DNA of 64,000 nucleotides from Alphaproteobacteria bacterium (GTDB taxonomy: Bacteria > Pseudomonadota > Alphaproteobacteria > Puniceispirillales > Puniceispirillaceae), in the NCBI GenBank assembly GCA_016779005.1, contig JADHOL010000004.1, positions 62,001 to 126,000 of the forward strand, read 5' to 3'. A program made the translations under genes and the position numbers. The notes under the pieces were generated by a model. The model was given only the letters and a program-made list of their open reading frames with translations. It was not told where the DNA came from and searched no databases. This document shows positions 54,527 to 63,323 of the stretch, one piece after another; position 1 is the first letter of the stretch; every line of letters starts with the position of its first letter.

Positions 54527-54997
54527 ATGAGAGATGAGATATCGCGTTCTATGAAGGACGCACTTAAAGCTGGCGATAAAATTGCGTTATCTACAATCAG
54601 GCTCATTGCTGCCGCGCTTAAAGATAGAGATATTACGGCGCGCGGAAATGGTGTGTCTGAAGGCATCAGTGATGATGAAATTTTGAGCATGTTGCAAACT
54701 ATGATTAAGCAACGGCGCGAATCGTCCGCTATGTACCGTGATGCTGGTCGTGCGGAACTGGCTGAGACAGAAGAAAAAGAAATAAAAATAATTCAAGAAT
54801 TTTTGCCAGAGCAATTAGGGGATGATGAAATTATCACCGCATTAGAGACGGCGATTTCGCAAACCAGCGCTGTTTCGGTAAAAGATATGGGAAAAGTCAT
54901 GGCATATCTTAAGCAGGAATATACAGGCAAAATGGATTTTAGCAAAATTAGCGCACAGGTAAAAACCGCGTTGATGGATTTATCCAAGGACGGGTAG
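54527..54997 (+). CDS. GatB/YqeY domain protein
   Basis: A 156-aa helical protein of the YqeY family, related to the tRNA-binding C-terminal domain of the GatB amidotransferase subunit. Signature parts are MRDEISRSMKDALKAGDKIALSTIRLI (two parts), EEILSMLQTMIKQRRES-like DDEILSMLQTMIKQRRES and the closing KMDFSKISAQVKTAL. The ATG at 54527 is the family start; a TTG at 54515 is rejected. YqeY, dnaG and rpoD form a conserved block in alphaproteobacteria, as here. A role in translation quality is assumed, not shown. Confidence 0.92.
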   Translation: MRDEISRSMKDALKAGDKIALSTIRLIAAALKDRDITARGNGVSEGISDDEILSMLQTMIKQRRESSAMYRDAGRAELAETEEKEIKIIQEFLPEQLGDDEIITALETAISQTSAVSVKDMGKVMAYLKQEYTGKMDFSKISAQVKTALMDLSKDG

Positions 54998-55101
54998 TGA
55001 TAAATTTTGCTCTTTGAGTTGAGTTATGGTTATTATTAGAGTCTCACATTTTGAGATTCTCACAATTTTGCGAATAATTCACAAAAGTTATCACATTTTT
55101 C

Positions 55102-56769
55102 ATGACTATCACGCCTGAATTTCTTGAAAATCTTCGAAGCCATATTAGCCTTTCTAGTATTATCGGCAAGCGGGTGAAACTCACAAAAAAAGGGTCTAGA
55201 TTCGTAGGGCTTTGTCCTTTTCACGGCGAGAAAACACCTTCTTTTAACGTAAATGATGATGAGGGGTTTTATCATTGTTTTGGATGCGGGGTAAGCGGGG
55301 ATGCCATTAGCTATCTTCGCGAAACAGATGGCCTTGATTTTATCGAATCCGTGCGCGAGCTGGCAGGCATAGCTGGAATGGCAATGCCTGAAATCGGTCC
55401 GATAGATAAGGCCAAACAAGAACGCCATAAAAACCTGCTATCTTGTCTTGATTATGCAGCCAGTTTTTTTCAAGGAAATTTGCAAAAAATTGATGGGCAA
55501 AGGGCGCATAATTATCTAAGAGAAAGAGGACTTTCTGACCAGATTATTGCTGAGTTTCGCCTTGGATATGCCCCACATTCAGGTCTTTATGCACATCTTC
55601 AGCAAAAAGGATATGGCGCGGAAATATCCAAATTGGCAGGCCTTACAGGCATTTCAGAACGTGACGGGCAAAAATATGATTATTTTAGGGATAGGGTTAT
55701 CTTCCCGATTGAAAATAGAAAAGGTCAAGTTATCGCTTTTGGCGCAAGAGCTATGGGAGAAGCACAGCCAAAATACTTAAATTCGCCTGATAGTCCAAGT
55801 TTTTCAAAAAAATCTGTCCTATATGGATGGCCACAAGCAAGAGAGAGAGTAAGACGCAATCTTCCATTATTATTGGTTGAAGGATATATGGACGTAATTG
55901 CGGTAACAGCATCTCAAAAAGCAGCCGCATTAGCGCCTCTCGGCACAGCCCTTACAGAAGAGCAGATAGCTCTTGTTTGGAAACTGCATGACGAGCCTAT
56001 TTTATGCTTTGATGGGGATATAGCTGGCCAGAATGCAGCTGGTAAAGCCATAGAGCGGATTTTACCAAATCTGGAACCTGGCAAGTCTGTCAGAATAGCA
56101 ACCCTGCCAGAGGGCATGGATCCTGATGATATTATCAAGGCTGAGGGCGGCGATGGATTAGTGCGAATTATCGGGACTGCCGCCTCATTGGTAGATGCAT
56201 CTTGGTCGCGCAAAGCAGCTTTGTATGATTTAAGCCAGCCTGAACAACGTGCTGCATTCTGGCAGGAAATAAGAAGATTAGTTCGCACCATAGGACATAA
56301 TCAAACACGTGCCGCTTTTGGAGATGAAATAGAGCGAAGGATACAATCCATGCGCGCGGCAAGCAGAGGCGGTAATGCGCCTTTTAGGGCAGGAATTTAC
56401 CCATCTGTTAGAAGACCTAAAACAGGCGCGTTGAGGCGGGTTCAAACACTACTTGGATTATTAATAGCATTCCCGCAAATCACCATTGATACAATAGAAA
56501 CCCTTTCTGAGTTAGATTTTGGTAATTTGGATTGCGAAAAAATGAAAAATCATCTATTTGATGTTTTAATTCGCGACCAAGATCTTGACGAAGACGGGAT
56601 TAGATATCATTTACTTAAGCTGGGGTATAAAGACTTACTTATTCAAATTGATGAGACAACAGCTGAACTTTGGTTGAACCGAAAAAAAGCAGACATTGAT
56701 ATGGATGAAGCTAGGCGAAAGATTGATGAAATTATTACGTTGTCTCTGACACCAAGGCGGCGTCAATAG
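55102..56769 (+). CDS. dnaG: DNA primase DnaG
   Basis: Lays RNA primers for replication. The N-terminal zinc finger is complete: CPFHGEKTPSFNVNDDEGF followed by YHCFGCG (CHC2 type, ~39-64). The TOPRIM core shows LLVEGYMDVIAV, ALAPLGTALT and the acidic FDGDIAGQNAA. At 555 aa it is shorter than the ~600-640 aa usual in the class. The C-terminal helicase-binding region is compact, from about residue 440, but still has recognisable helices. No frameshift is apparent. The ATG at 55102 lies 104 bases after the YqeY gene, and rpoD is 51 bases downstream; together they are a macromolecular-synthesis operon. Confidence 0.95.
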   Translation: MTITPEFLENLRSHISLSSIIGKRVKLTKKGSRFVGLCPFHGEKTPSFNVNDDEGFYHCFGCGVSGDAISYLRETDGLDFIESVRELAGIAGMAMPEIGPIDKAKQERHKNLLSCLDYAASFFQGNLQKIDGQRAHNYLRERGLSDQIIAEFRLGYAPHSGLYAHLQQKGYGAEISKLAGLTGISERDGQKYDYFRDRVIFPIENRKGQVIAFGARAMGEAQPKYLNSPDSPSFSKKSVLYGWPQARERVRRNLPLLLVEGYMDVIAVTASQKAAALAPLGTALTEEQIALVWKLHDEPILCFDGDIAGQNAAGKAIERILPNLEPGKSVRIATLPEGMDPDDIIKAEGGDGLVRIIGTAASLVDASWSRKAALYDLSQPEQRAAFWQEIRRLVRTIGHNQTRAAFGDEIERRIQSMRAASRGGNAPFRAGIYPSVRRPKTGALRRVQTLLGLLIAFPQITIDTIETLSELDFGNLDCEKMKNHLFDVLIRDQDLDEDGIRYHLLKLGYKDLLIQIDETTAELWLNRKKADIDMDEARRKIDEIITLSLTPRRRQ

Positions 56770-56820
56770 GGTTAAGCTGATTGCTAGCCAGCGGCGTGGT
56801 GATCTGGAGGATTAAAATCG

Positions 56821-58806
56821 ATGGCAAGAAAACAAGCTGCGGCTACTGTTGCAGCAGAGGCGCCAGATGCGCCTGTGCTCGATACTAATAACTCAAAAAT
56901 CAAGGCACTTATCAAAAAGGGTCAAAGTGCAGGCTTTGTTACCCATGACGAGTTAAACGCAGCGCTTCCGCAAGAAGAGCTTACCTCAGAGCAAATTGAA
57001 GACGTAATGTCTGCTCTCTCAGAAATGGGAGTTTCAGTTGTAGAATCAGCTGAACAGGAAGAATCCAACTCTGAAGAAAATGAAACCGAAGCCGCAACTG
57101 GAAATGTATCAGATAATGATAGTGCTGGCTCTGATGATCCAGTGCGAATGTATTTGCGAGAAATGGGCTCTGTTGAGCTATTGTCACGTGAAGGTGAAAT
57201 CGCAATAGCCAAGCGGATTGAAGCAGGTCGAGAAATGATGATTGGCGGCATTTGCGAAAGCCCGCTTACAATAAGAGCGCTTCTGCAATGGCAACAGCAA
57301 ATCACAGAAGGCGGCGTGCCGCTAAGAGATATTATTGATCTTGATACTACTTACACAAAGCTGAATGGCACCCCAATTCAAGATATGTCGGTGATTTCTG
57401 CCTTGCCTGCGCATAATATCGCTGTCGCTAACGATCTTTCTGAAGAAGAAGATGAAGAAGAGGAGGAGGAGGATGAAACAGACGAATTATCCTCTGACGA
57501 GGAAGGTTCTGAAGAGCGTTCGGATTCTGATGATGGAGATGATGGGGATGATCTAACATTATCGCTGGCAGCAATGGAAGAGGCTGTTTTTGATGATGTT
57601 ATGGCAACTTTGAACGAAATTGCAGGTACGTTTAAAATTTACGAATCCCTTCAAGAGAGACAACTTGCAGGCGAAGAACTCAACGAAGATGAATTTCAGA
57701 AATTGCAATCAAAACGCATATTGCTGGCAGAGCAAATGCAAAACATATATCTTAATGCAAGTAGGCTTGAGGCATTATCCTCGCAGCTATCAGAGCTTAA
57801 TAAGCATCTCACCTCATTAGAAGGTCAGCTCATGTCTGTTGCTACAGGCAGTGGTATCGCCAGAGCTCAGTTTCTGGAAGCATGGTCAGGGCATGAATTA
57901 GATGAAGTTTGGCCTCACCCAAAATATAAGACAAAAGCTTGGCAGAAACTAAAGGATTTGCATTGGGATAAAGTCTCAGAAACGAAAGATAAGATGTCTA
58001 TTTTAGTAGAAGATGTAGGGTTATCAATTCCAGAATTTAAAGAGGTGTTTTTGACCATTCAACGTGGTCAGAGAGAGGCAGCACGCGCGAAAAAAGAAAT
58101 GGTTGAAGCTAACCTCAGGCTGGTGATTTCGATTGCAAAAAAATATACCAACCGTGGATTGCAGTTTCTGGATCTTATTCAAGAAGGCAATATTGGCCTT
58201 ATGAAGGCTGTTGATAAATTTGAATATAGACGTGGTTACAAATTCTCAACCTATGCAACATGGTGGATAAGACAAGCCATAACAAGGTCTATTGCTGACC
58301 AAGCAAGAACCATTCGAATTCCAGTTCACATGATAGAGACGATCAACAAACTTGTGCGCACATCGCGCCAAATGTTGCATGAGATAGGCAGAGAGCCTAC
58401 CCCAGAGGAGCTATCTGAGAAATTGTCAATGCCTCTTGATAAGGTTCGCAAAGTAATGAAAATTGCTAAAGAGCCGATTAGTCTTGAAACGCCTATTGGA
58501 GACGAAGATGACAGCCAATTAGGCGATTTCATTGAAGATAAAAATGCTATCCAGCCGCTAGAAGCTGCCATCCATTCTAATTTGAGAGAGACTACTACCA
58601 GAGTTTTGGCAAGTTTGACCCCTAGAGAAGAACGTGTCTTGCGCATGCGCTTCGGCATTGGTATGAATACAGACCATACGCTAGAGGAGGTTGGACAACA
58701 ATTCTCTGTTACCAGAGAAAGAATTAGGCAGATTGAGGCGAAAGCGCTCAGGAAGCTTAAACATCCTTCGCGTTCTAGAAAATTAAGAAGTTTTCTGGAG
58801 CATTAA
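56821..58806 (+). CDS. rpoD: RNA polymerase primary sigma factor RpoD (sigma-70)
   Basis: Directs RNA polymerase to housekeeping promoters. The 661-aa protein has region 1.1 ([25 protein letters not shown], parts ~26-50), region 1.2 ([23 protein letters not shown], parts), a non-conserved region with a long acidic run at ~206-244, region 2 ([36 protein letters not shown]), region 3 ([13 protein letters not shown]) and region 4 ending [24 protein letters not shown] lies about 10 bases before the ATG. It ends 13 bases before a tRNA gene that is probably in the same transcript. Confidence 0.97.
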   Translation: MARKQAAATVAAEAPDAPVLDTNNSKIKALIKKGQSAGFVTHDELNAALPQEELTSEQIEDVMSALSEMGVSVVESAEQEESNSEENETEAATGNVSDNDSAGSDDPVRMYLREMGSVELLSREGEIAIAKRIEAGREMMIGGICESPLTIRALLQWQQQITEGGVPLRDIIDLDTTYTKLNGTPIQDMSVISALPAHNIAVANDLSEEEDEEEEEEDETDELSSDEEGSEERSDSDDGDDGDDLTLSLAAMEEAVFDDVMATLNEIAGTFKIYESLQERQLAGEELNEDEFQKLQSKRILLAEQMQNIYLNASRLEALSSQLSELNKHLTSLEGQLMSVATGSGIARAQFLEAWSGHELDEVWPHPKYKTKAWQKLKDLHWDKVSETKDKMSILVEDVGLSIPEFKEVFLTIQRGQREAARAKKEMVEANLRLVISIAKKYTNRGLQFLDLIQEGNIGLMKAVDKFEYRRGYKFSTYATWWIRQAITRSIADQARTIRIPVHMIETINKLVRTSRQMLHEIGREPTPEELSEKLSMPLDKVRKVMKIAKEPISLETPIGDEDDSQLGDFIEDKNAIQPLEAAIHSNLRETTTRVLASLTPREERVLRMRFGIGMNTDHTLEEVGQQFSVTRERIRQIEAKALRKLKHPSRSRKLRSFLEH

Positions 58807-58819
58807 TGTTATCTGTTCT

Positions 58820-58896
58820 GGGCCTGTAGTTCAATTGGTTAGAACCCACGGCTCATAACCGTGTTGTTGCAGGTTCGAGTCCTGCCGGGCCCACCA
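58820..58896 (+). tRNA. tRNA with CAU anticodon, probably tRNA-Ile2 (or elongator tRNA-Met)
   Basis: A complete 77-base cloverleaf with encoded CCA. The acceptor GGGCCTG (58820-58826) pairs with CGGGCCC (one G-U), the D-arm has GTTC/GAAC, the anticodon stem is CACGG/CCGTG around CTCATAA with CAT at 58854-58856, and the T-stem is GCAGG/CCTGC. The acceptor and T-arm sequence GGGCC...GGGCCCACCA resembles alphaproteobacterial tRNA-Ile(CAU), whose C34 is changed to lysidine by TilS, more than tRNA-Met. Automatic pipelines would call it Met. It lies 13 bases behind rpoD. Confidence 0.93.
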
Positions 58897-58938
58897 ACAG
58901 ATAAAACCTATTATTACCATTTAAAGTCAGGGTGTATC

Positions 58939-59781
58939 CTACATCCCAGGAATTGCGGATTTCCGTTTTTTCTTTTTTCGCTTCTTAGCGGGGTCTATCT
59001 CAGCTGGTGGGGGCGGGCCAATTACATCAGGTCTGAATGTAATTCTATTATCAAATAATCGGGCGATTTTTTGAGCATCAAACATAGATTTGGCCGCAAT
59101 AATCATCCAGATTTGCTTTTCTTTATGTAAGCTGAAACTGCGAAGCAATACTAGCTGAGCTTTGCGAAAATAAAGGCCTAATAAGATGGCGGCGATTACA
59201 AACAAAGCCCAGTGGACTGAAAAAGTAACAGCATATATTGCGAGCGTCGCTATCAAAGGCTCCCACAATCTTTGTTGAATAAGCCAAATTGGAGGTAGAT
59301 AAACTCCTAGCTGAGATACTCTGTTATCAAATATATCGCACTCGCTCTTAATATTACGAAGAAGCTCAAATGTAACATATTCGCCAACCTCCCCCATTTC
59401 TATGTCAGGGAGCATTTCGTGAAGTTTCATCGTTATATCGTCTGGGGTGAATTCAAACACACATCCAAGAGGCCCATAAATTATGAGGTTAAAGATAGTG
59501 CCTTCTCTCCAAATCGTAAGCAGGGCGCCATTTTGTTCGTCAATTTCATCACAAATATCAAGAAATTCTTCAATAGAACCATTAAAGGCGTTGCCTTCAA
59601 TACCAACAATAACATCACCAATTTTTAATCGAAGCGCTTTTGCGCGGGAAACAGAACGAACTTCTTTAAGGCAAATAAAACTATCGCCGACTTTTGGGCT
59701 TGTTTTATCGTCGCTTATTGGGGATGAAAAGTTCTGATTTACGGGTTGCTCTTCATGGGGTGTCTCATCAGCTAATACCAT
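58939..59781 (-). CDS. Unknown protein with a PDZ-like domain and two membrane helices
   Basis: I do not recognise this 280-aa protein. Residues ~35-105 look PDZ-like (AKALRLKIGDVIVGIEGNAFNGSIEEFLD, in parts: the GDVIVGIEG turn is typical), then an acidic mid-part (~110-150). Two adjacent hydrophobic segments follow (about 170-190 and 190-210, WEPLIATLAIYAVTFSVHWALFVIAAILLGLYF in parts), with a very basic C-terminus (KKRKKKKRK). It is the last gene of the run that begins with fliP, 38 bases after the coiled-coil gene, and converges on the tRNA. A role in flagellar function is suggested only by position. Confidence 0.6.
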   Translation of the reverse strand: MVLADETPHEEQPVNQNFSSPISDDKTSPKVGDSFICLKEVRSVSRAKALRLKIGDVIVGIEGNAFNGSIEEFLDICDEIDEQNGALLTIWREGTIFNLIIYGPLGCVFEFTPDDITMKLHEMLPDIEMGEVGEYVTFELLRNIKSECDIFDNRVSQLGVYLPPIWLIQQRLWEPLIATLAIYAVTFSVHWALFVIAAILLGLYFRKAQLVLLRSFSLHKEKQIWMIIAAKSMFDAQKIARLFDNRITFRPDVIGPPPPAEIDPAKKRKKKKRKSAIPGM

Positions 59782-59819
59782 CAGTTAGAATCCAATCAAT
59801 CGAGACTTACAGAGTTAGG

Positions 59820-60557
59820 TTATGGAAAGGTGATTTTGTTGTCACGTGTTTCCATCTGTTGCAATATTTGTTGGTTTTGTTTTGTAAGACCATCTAGTCG
59901 CTTGGCAAGCACTTGCTGGCTTCCCGCTACTTTGGATAGTGTTTGGTCACTTGCCATACGAGCCGATAATTGAGATGTTGAATCAATGGTCAGGCTCTCA
60001 ATTTTCTGTAATTGCCCAAACATTTTACGATTTTGACTATTTAATTCATTTGCAATTGCTTTGGTAAGCGATTCTGCAAGAGAACCGTTGCTCGTTGTGA
60101 GTGCGTTTGCAGTCATATCTAGTTTAGCAGCCATTGTCGTATTAGAGTCAGCGATAGTCTGTTTAAGCGAGCTTAACTCATTAATTAATGTTTCATTTAA
60201 CGAGACAAGCTCTGTTTGGGTTTCAAGAGAAACTTCAAGACGTTCAATTGAGCTATTCATATTATCAACATTCTCAGCGAATACGATAAGGGCTTCTCTG
60301 CTCGTTGTCGTCATCGTGGATAGTTCTGACAAGGTACGAAAATATATTAATCCCGCAAATACTAATGCGGCGATAGCAGCCGCTACGGAACTTGCAAAAA
60401 TGATGGAAATAAATCGCTGGGATTGTTTCATGGAATCCTCCAACTTCTTATGGTCACGTCTAATCTTATTATACTCAGCAGTAACATCTGTTGCCGCATC
60501 GGCTGCATCAAGGGCAATTTTGATGCTTTCTTGAACCGCATTATAATCCGTACTCAT
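59820..60557 (-). CDS. Unknown single-helix membrane protein with long coiled coil
   Basis: A 245-aa protein from the ATG at 60557, with GGGG upstream; a TTG at 60563 is the alternative. A short cytoplasmic helix region (~1-45, heptad-like EYNKIRRDHKKLEDSMKQSQ) is followed by one membrane helix at ~50-73. A long Ser/Thr/Leu/Gln-rich coiled coil runs to the end (ETQTELVSLNETLINELSS and similar), as in methyl-accepting-like or structural proteins. There is no MCP signalling hairpin. It lies between the Cys4 gene and the PDZ-like gene downstream of flhB. Function not known. Confidence 0.6.
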   Translation of the reverse strand: MSTDYNAVQESIKIALDAADAATDVTAEYNKIRRDHKKLEDSMKQSQRFISIIFASSVAAAIAALVFAGLIYFRTLSELSTMTTTSREALIVFAENVDNMNSSIERLEVSLETQTELVSLNETLINELSSLKQTIADSNTTMAAKLDMTANALTTSNGSLAESLTKAIANELNSQNRKMFGQLQKIESLTIDSTSQLSARMASDQTLSKVAGSQQVLAKRLDGLTKQNQQILQQMETRDNKITFP

Positions 60558-60559
60558 TC

Positions 60560-60808
60560 TCAACCCCTGGATTGGTTTGACAACGACTTGCTATCTTGAA
60601 GCCGCTTTTTCAGTTTGAAATAAGCACATTTCGTGCCAGTTGTGGAAAACACCGTAACGGAGGGAAAATAAGGCCCCTTAAAGCCGAATTTTCTGCACCC
60701 GTAACGCCTATTTTTCTCATGTGTGATATATAAATATTCGCACCGGTAGCAATTCACATGTTCGCTGCCTATTACAGTTTGCTCTTGTGTATTTTTTGAA
60801 GAACTCAT
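60560..60808 (-). CDS. Unknown 82-aa protein with four conserved-looking cysteines
   Basis: A small soluble protein with C20-x2-C23, C38 and C61 (CYRCEY...YGCRKFGFKG...TGTKCAYF). The spacing and the aromatic and glycine context suggest a zinc or iron-sulfur knuckle. Similar short Cys4 proteins with the pattern CxxCxYxYxT...GCxxxGFK...P...SSGxxC exist in marine bacteria and are sometimes misnamed uracil-DNA glycosylase; I recall this from general knowledge and cannot verify it. It overlaps the upstream 72-aa gene by 4 bases and touches the next gene, so the cluster is tightly packed. Confidence 0.6.
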   Translation of the reverse strand: MSSSKNTQEQTVIGSEHVNCYRCEYLYITHEKNRRYGCRKFGFKGPYFPSVTVFSTTGTKCAYFKLKKRLQDSKSLSNQSRG

Positions 60809-61023
60809 TTGCGAACTCTTTTCTTAACAATTTTCATCATATCAGCGATAAAAAATCGTAATCCACCTAACAGACATAACAGTCCAGCAAAGGTACTTAC
60901 ATAACTTCTAAACAGAAGTTCTGCCTCGTGAAATTCGATGGCCTGAATTACACACGCCGCCGCTACACCAAAAAAGGTGAGGGTGGAGATCATCTCGCCA
61001 ATACTTTTCGGATTACGTGCCAT
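60805..61023 (-). CDS. Unknown 72-aa two-helix membrane protein behind flhB
   Basis: MARNPKSIGEMISTLTFFG opens the protein. Hydrophobic helices lie at about 12-28 and 39-58 (YVSTFAGLLCLLGGLRFFI), and a basic C-terminus (KIVKKRVRK) suggests both ends are cytoplasmic. It is not MotA/B, FliO or FlhA. It lies 50 bases after flhB and overlaps the Cys4 gene by 4 bases. The frame is short, but the overlap pattern and ATG start support it as real. Function not known. Confidence 0.55.
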   Translation of the reverse strand: MARNPKSIGEMISTLTFFGVAAACVIQAIEFHEAELLFRSYVSTFAGLLCLLGGLRFFIADMMKIVKKRVRK

Positions 61024-61073
61024 AATGCCTTTAACCTAAATCTAATTATATCTAATGTTATTATAACTAATAT

Positions 61074-62222
61074 TTATGATTCCACATTACCAAATTCATC
61101 AAACGTTAATTCATCAGGAATGGTAATGTCTGGTTCTTCAACAGGTTCCCCTTGATCAATTCTGTAAATATAGGCAAGCGCAACCGCAACTGCATTATAG
61201 AGTCTATCAGATATTTCCTGACCAATCTCGCCTGTAAAATATAATGCTCTTGCAAGCAATGGGCTGCGAAAGACTGTAACTTTATGCTCATGTGCGCGCT
61301 CAATAATTTGTTGCGCGATAATTCCTTGACCCATTGCAAGAATAGTTGGTGCGCCTACCTCGCCTGGATTATATTTCAAAGCAACCGCAAAGTGAGTAGG
61401 GTTTGTGATAACTGCGGTGGCGTTGGATACGTTGTCAAGGGCTTCTCTTTGCTTGCCTGATTCGCGTGATTTTTCCATTTGCATGCGACGAATTTTAGCT
61501 TTTACCTCGGGGGAACCTTCGGTTTGTTTATTTTCATCCTTGAGTTCTTGCTTTGTCATTTTTAATTGCTGAACATGAACATGTCGTTGCCAGAAATAAT
61601 CAATAGCAGCGATTATAGCTAAAGCGGTTAGCAATGCTCCTATCAGAAACGGAAAGGCGTAATACATAACTTCCAATGCGCTTTTCAAAGAGCCATGTGA
61701 GATCTGCAATAATTGAGGCAGCATTAAGTAAATAATAAGTGCTGCTAGTCCAACTAGGAGGACTACTTTCAAAACTGATTTTCCAAGCTCTACTAAACCT
61801 TTTACAGAAAAAATCCGCTTTAATCCCTTTATCGGATTAATTTTACTACCTTTAAATGCAGCAGCTTTTGGCGCAAAATTTATTCCGCCAACGGCTAATT
61901 GTGTTAACAAGCTTACTATCATCAATGGAATGCCAATAAATAATGCAATGATGATGATAATCTGGAACACCTGATATAAACGGGTAAAAGCAAGGCTGGA
62001 GAGCTGCTCTTTGCTCTCTATTTGGAATAGCTTTCCCCATTCCTTCATACCTGGTACTGCGAACTCTGGAATAAATAGAAAAATAAGCATGCCCATTGCG
62101 ATGGAGGTAAATACAAACATCTCTTTGGATTGCAGTATTTGCCCATCTTCTTTGGATTTATCGATTTTCCGTTGGGAGGGGTCTTCGGTTTTTTCCTGAC
62201 CGTCTTGGGATTCTTCAGCCAC
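61074..62222 (-). CDS. flhB: Flagellar type III export protein FlhB
   Basis: Substrate-specificity switch of the flagellar export gate. The 382-aa protein has four membrane helices in the N-terminal half and a cytoplasmic domain with the autocleavage motif NPTH in VITNPTHFAVALKYNPGEVGAP (about residues 267-288, parts). The conserved start DGQEKTEDPSQRKIDKSKEDGQI is present in two parts. A short acidic tail (PDITIPDELTFDEFG) extends past the usual end. It overlaps the fliR end by 8 bases. The cleavage motif is intact, so normal hook-to-filament switching is expected. Confidence 0.96.
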   Translation of the reverse strand: MAEESQDGQEKTEDPSQRKIDKSKEDGQILQSKEMFVFTSIAMGMLIFLFIPEFAVPGMKEWGKLFQIESKEQLSSLAFTRLYQVFQIIIIIALFIGIPLMIVSLLTQLAVGGINFAPKAAAFKGSKINPIKGLKRIFSVKGLVELGKSVLKVVLLVGLAALIIYLMLPQLLQISHGSLKSALEVMYYAFPFLIGALLTALAIIAAIDYFWQRHVHVQQLKMTKQELKDENKQTEGSPEVKAKIRRMQMEKSRESGKQREALDNVSNATAVITNPTHFAVALKYNPGEVGAPTILAMGQGIIAQQIIERAHEHKVTVFRSPLLARALYFTGEIGQEISDRLYNAVAVALAYIYRIDQGEPVEEPDITIPDELTFDEFGNVES

Positions 62223-63036
62223 TAATCAAACCCTTCATTATATCTTGAAAATTCATTAAACTCGCATCTGTTAAACTGCTTACCGAAATTGCAAGCGAAG
62301 TGGTTGAGAAATATAAAACAAAGAAAATGCCAATAAGGGTTATTGGAAAACCTATTGAGAATAAATTCAAGGATGGGGCAGAGCGGGTAATTATTCCGAT
62401 ACTGACATTTATTAATAATAAAATGACGGTAAAGGGGAGCATGATTATCGAAGCTGCATAAAACATTGTGCCTGCCGCTTGGATACCAGCTGAAATAAAA
62501 AGTTCGAATGACGGGATTACACCTATGGGCAAAATTCTATAGGAATCTAGCAATGTATGGATGGCTACTAAATGGCCATCTGTACTTGTAAATAATACTA
62601 ACATAAACAGATAAAAAATTTGGCTAACCACAGGTGTTTGACCGCCGGTAGAGGGGTCCATTTGTGCAGCAAAACTCAATCCAGAGGAGGCTGCAACTTT
62701 CTCACCTGCAAGCAAAACAGCAGAAAACCAAATTGTTAAAATAAGGCCTGCGCTTAGCCCAATACTAATTTCCGAGAATACAATTAATATGGCCTGATAT
62801 GAAGTCAGCATCTCCACACTAACAGGCGTAGTATATTGCCAGATAATAAGTGTAAGCATAACACTCATTGTCAATCTGACTTGCAAGGGAACCCATCTTG
62901 CACCCAGCAATGGAGATGAGATCAAAAACGCTCCAATTCGCAACATGGCTACAAAAAACTGCAAAATAAGGGTGATAAGCCCTTGCAATTCAAGTCCTGG
63001 CAGTCCTGTCATTGATTGGGCAGCGAGCGGAAGCAT
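62215..63036 (-). CDS. fliR: Flagellar biosynthesis protein FliR
   Basis: Part of the FliPQR export-gate core. The 273-aa polytopic protein has the family segments MLRIGAFLISSPLLGARWVPLQVRL (parts ~35-59), LTIWFSAVLLAGEKVAASSGLSFA with QMDPSTGGQTPVVSQ (the MDP...G motif), and a helical C-terminus. The N-terminus is about ten residues longer than usual. It follows fliQ after 6 bases and overlaps flhB. Gene order fliP-fliQ-fliR-flhB is canonical. Confidence 0.95.
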   Translation of the reverse strand: MLPLAAQSMTGLPGLELQGLITLILQFFVAMLRIGAFLISSPLLGARWVPLQVRLTMSVMLTLIIWQYTTPVSVEMLTSYQAILIVFSEISIGLSAGLILTIWFSAVLLAGEKVAASSGLSFAAQMDPSTGGQTPVVSQIFYLFMLVLFTSTDGHLVAIHTLLDSYRILPIGVIPSFELFISAGIQAAGTMFYAASIIMLPFTVILLLINVSIGIITRSAPSLNLFSIGFPITLIGIFFVLYFSTTSLAISVSSLTDASLMNFQDIMKGLISG

Positions 63037-63042
63037 ATCAGG

Positions 63043-63321
63043 CTAACTAATATTTGCGATTTGATCAAAAATAAACCCAAAATAATCAGATAGCTGGGTT
63101 AAGATAAAGTTAGATAAAAGTCCAAATGAGACCATCACAATAACAAGCTTTGGAACAAAACTTAGGGTCATCTCATTTATGGAGGTAGCCGCTTGTATAA
63201 TGCCAATTACAAGTCCAACAGTAAGGCCAATTGCCAGCAATGGTCCGGCTGCGATAATAATCTGCCAGAAGGCAATTCGCAAAAACTCAACATTTTGATC
63301 AAATAGATTCGCACTGGTCAT
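63043..63321 (-). CDS. fliQ: Flagellar biosynthesis protein FliQ
   Basis: A 92-aa two-helix protein of the export gate (four copies in the known complex). Its segments AFWQIIIAAGPLLAIGLTVGLVIGIIQAATSINEMTLSFVPKL (in parts, about 17-60) match FliQ closely: the QAATSINEMTLSFVPK residues are the family hallmark. It begins 2 bases after fliP and ends 6 bases before fliR. Confidence 0.96.
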   Translation of the reverse strand: MTSANLFDQNVEFLRIAFWQIIIAAGPLLAIGLTVGLVIGIIQAATSINEMTLSFVPKLVIVMVSFGLLSNFILTQLSDYFGFIFDQIANIS

Positions 63322-63323
63322 TT

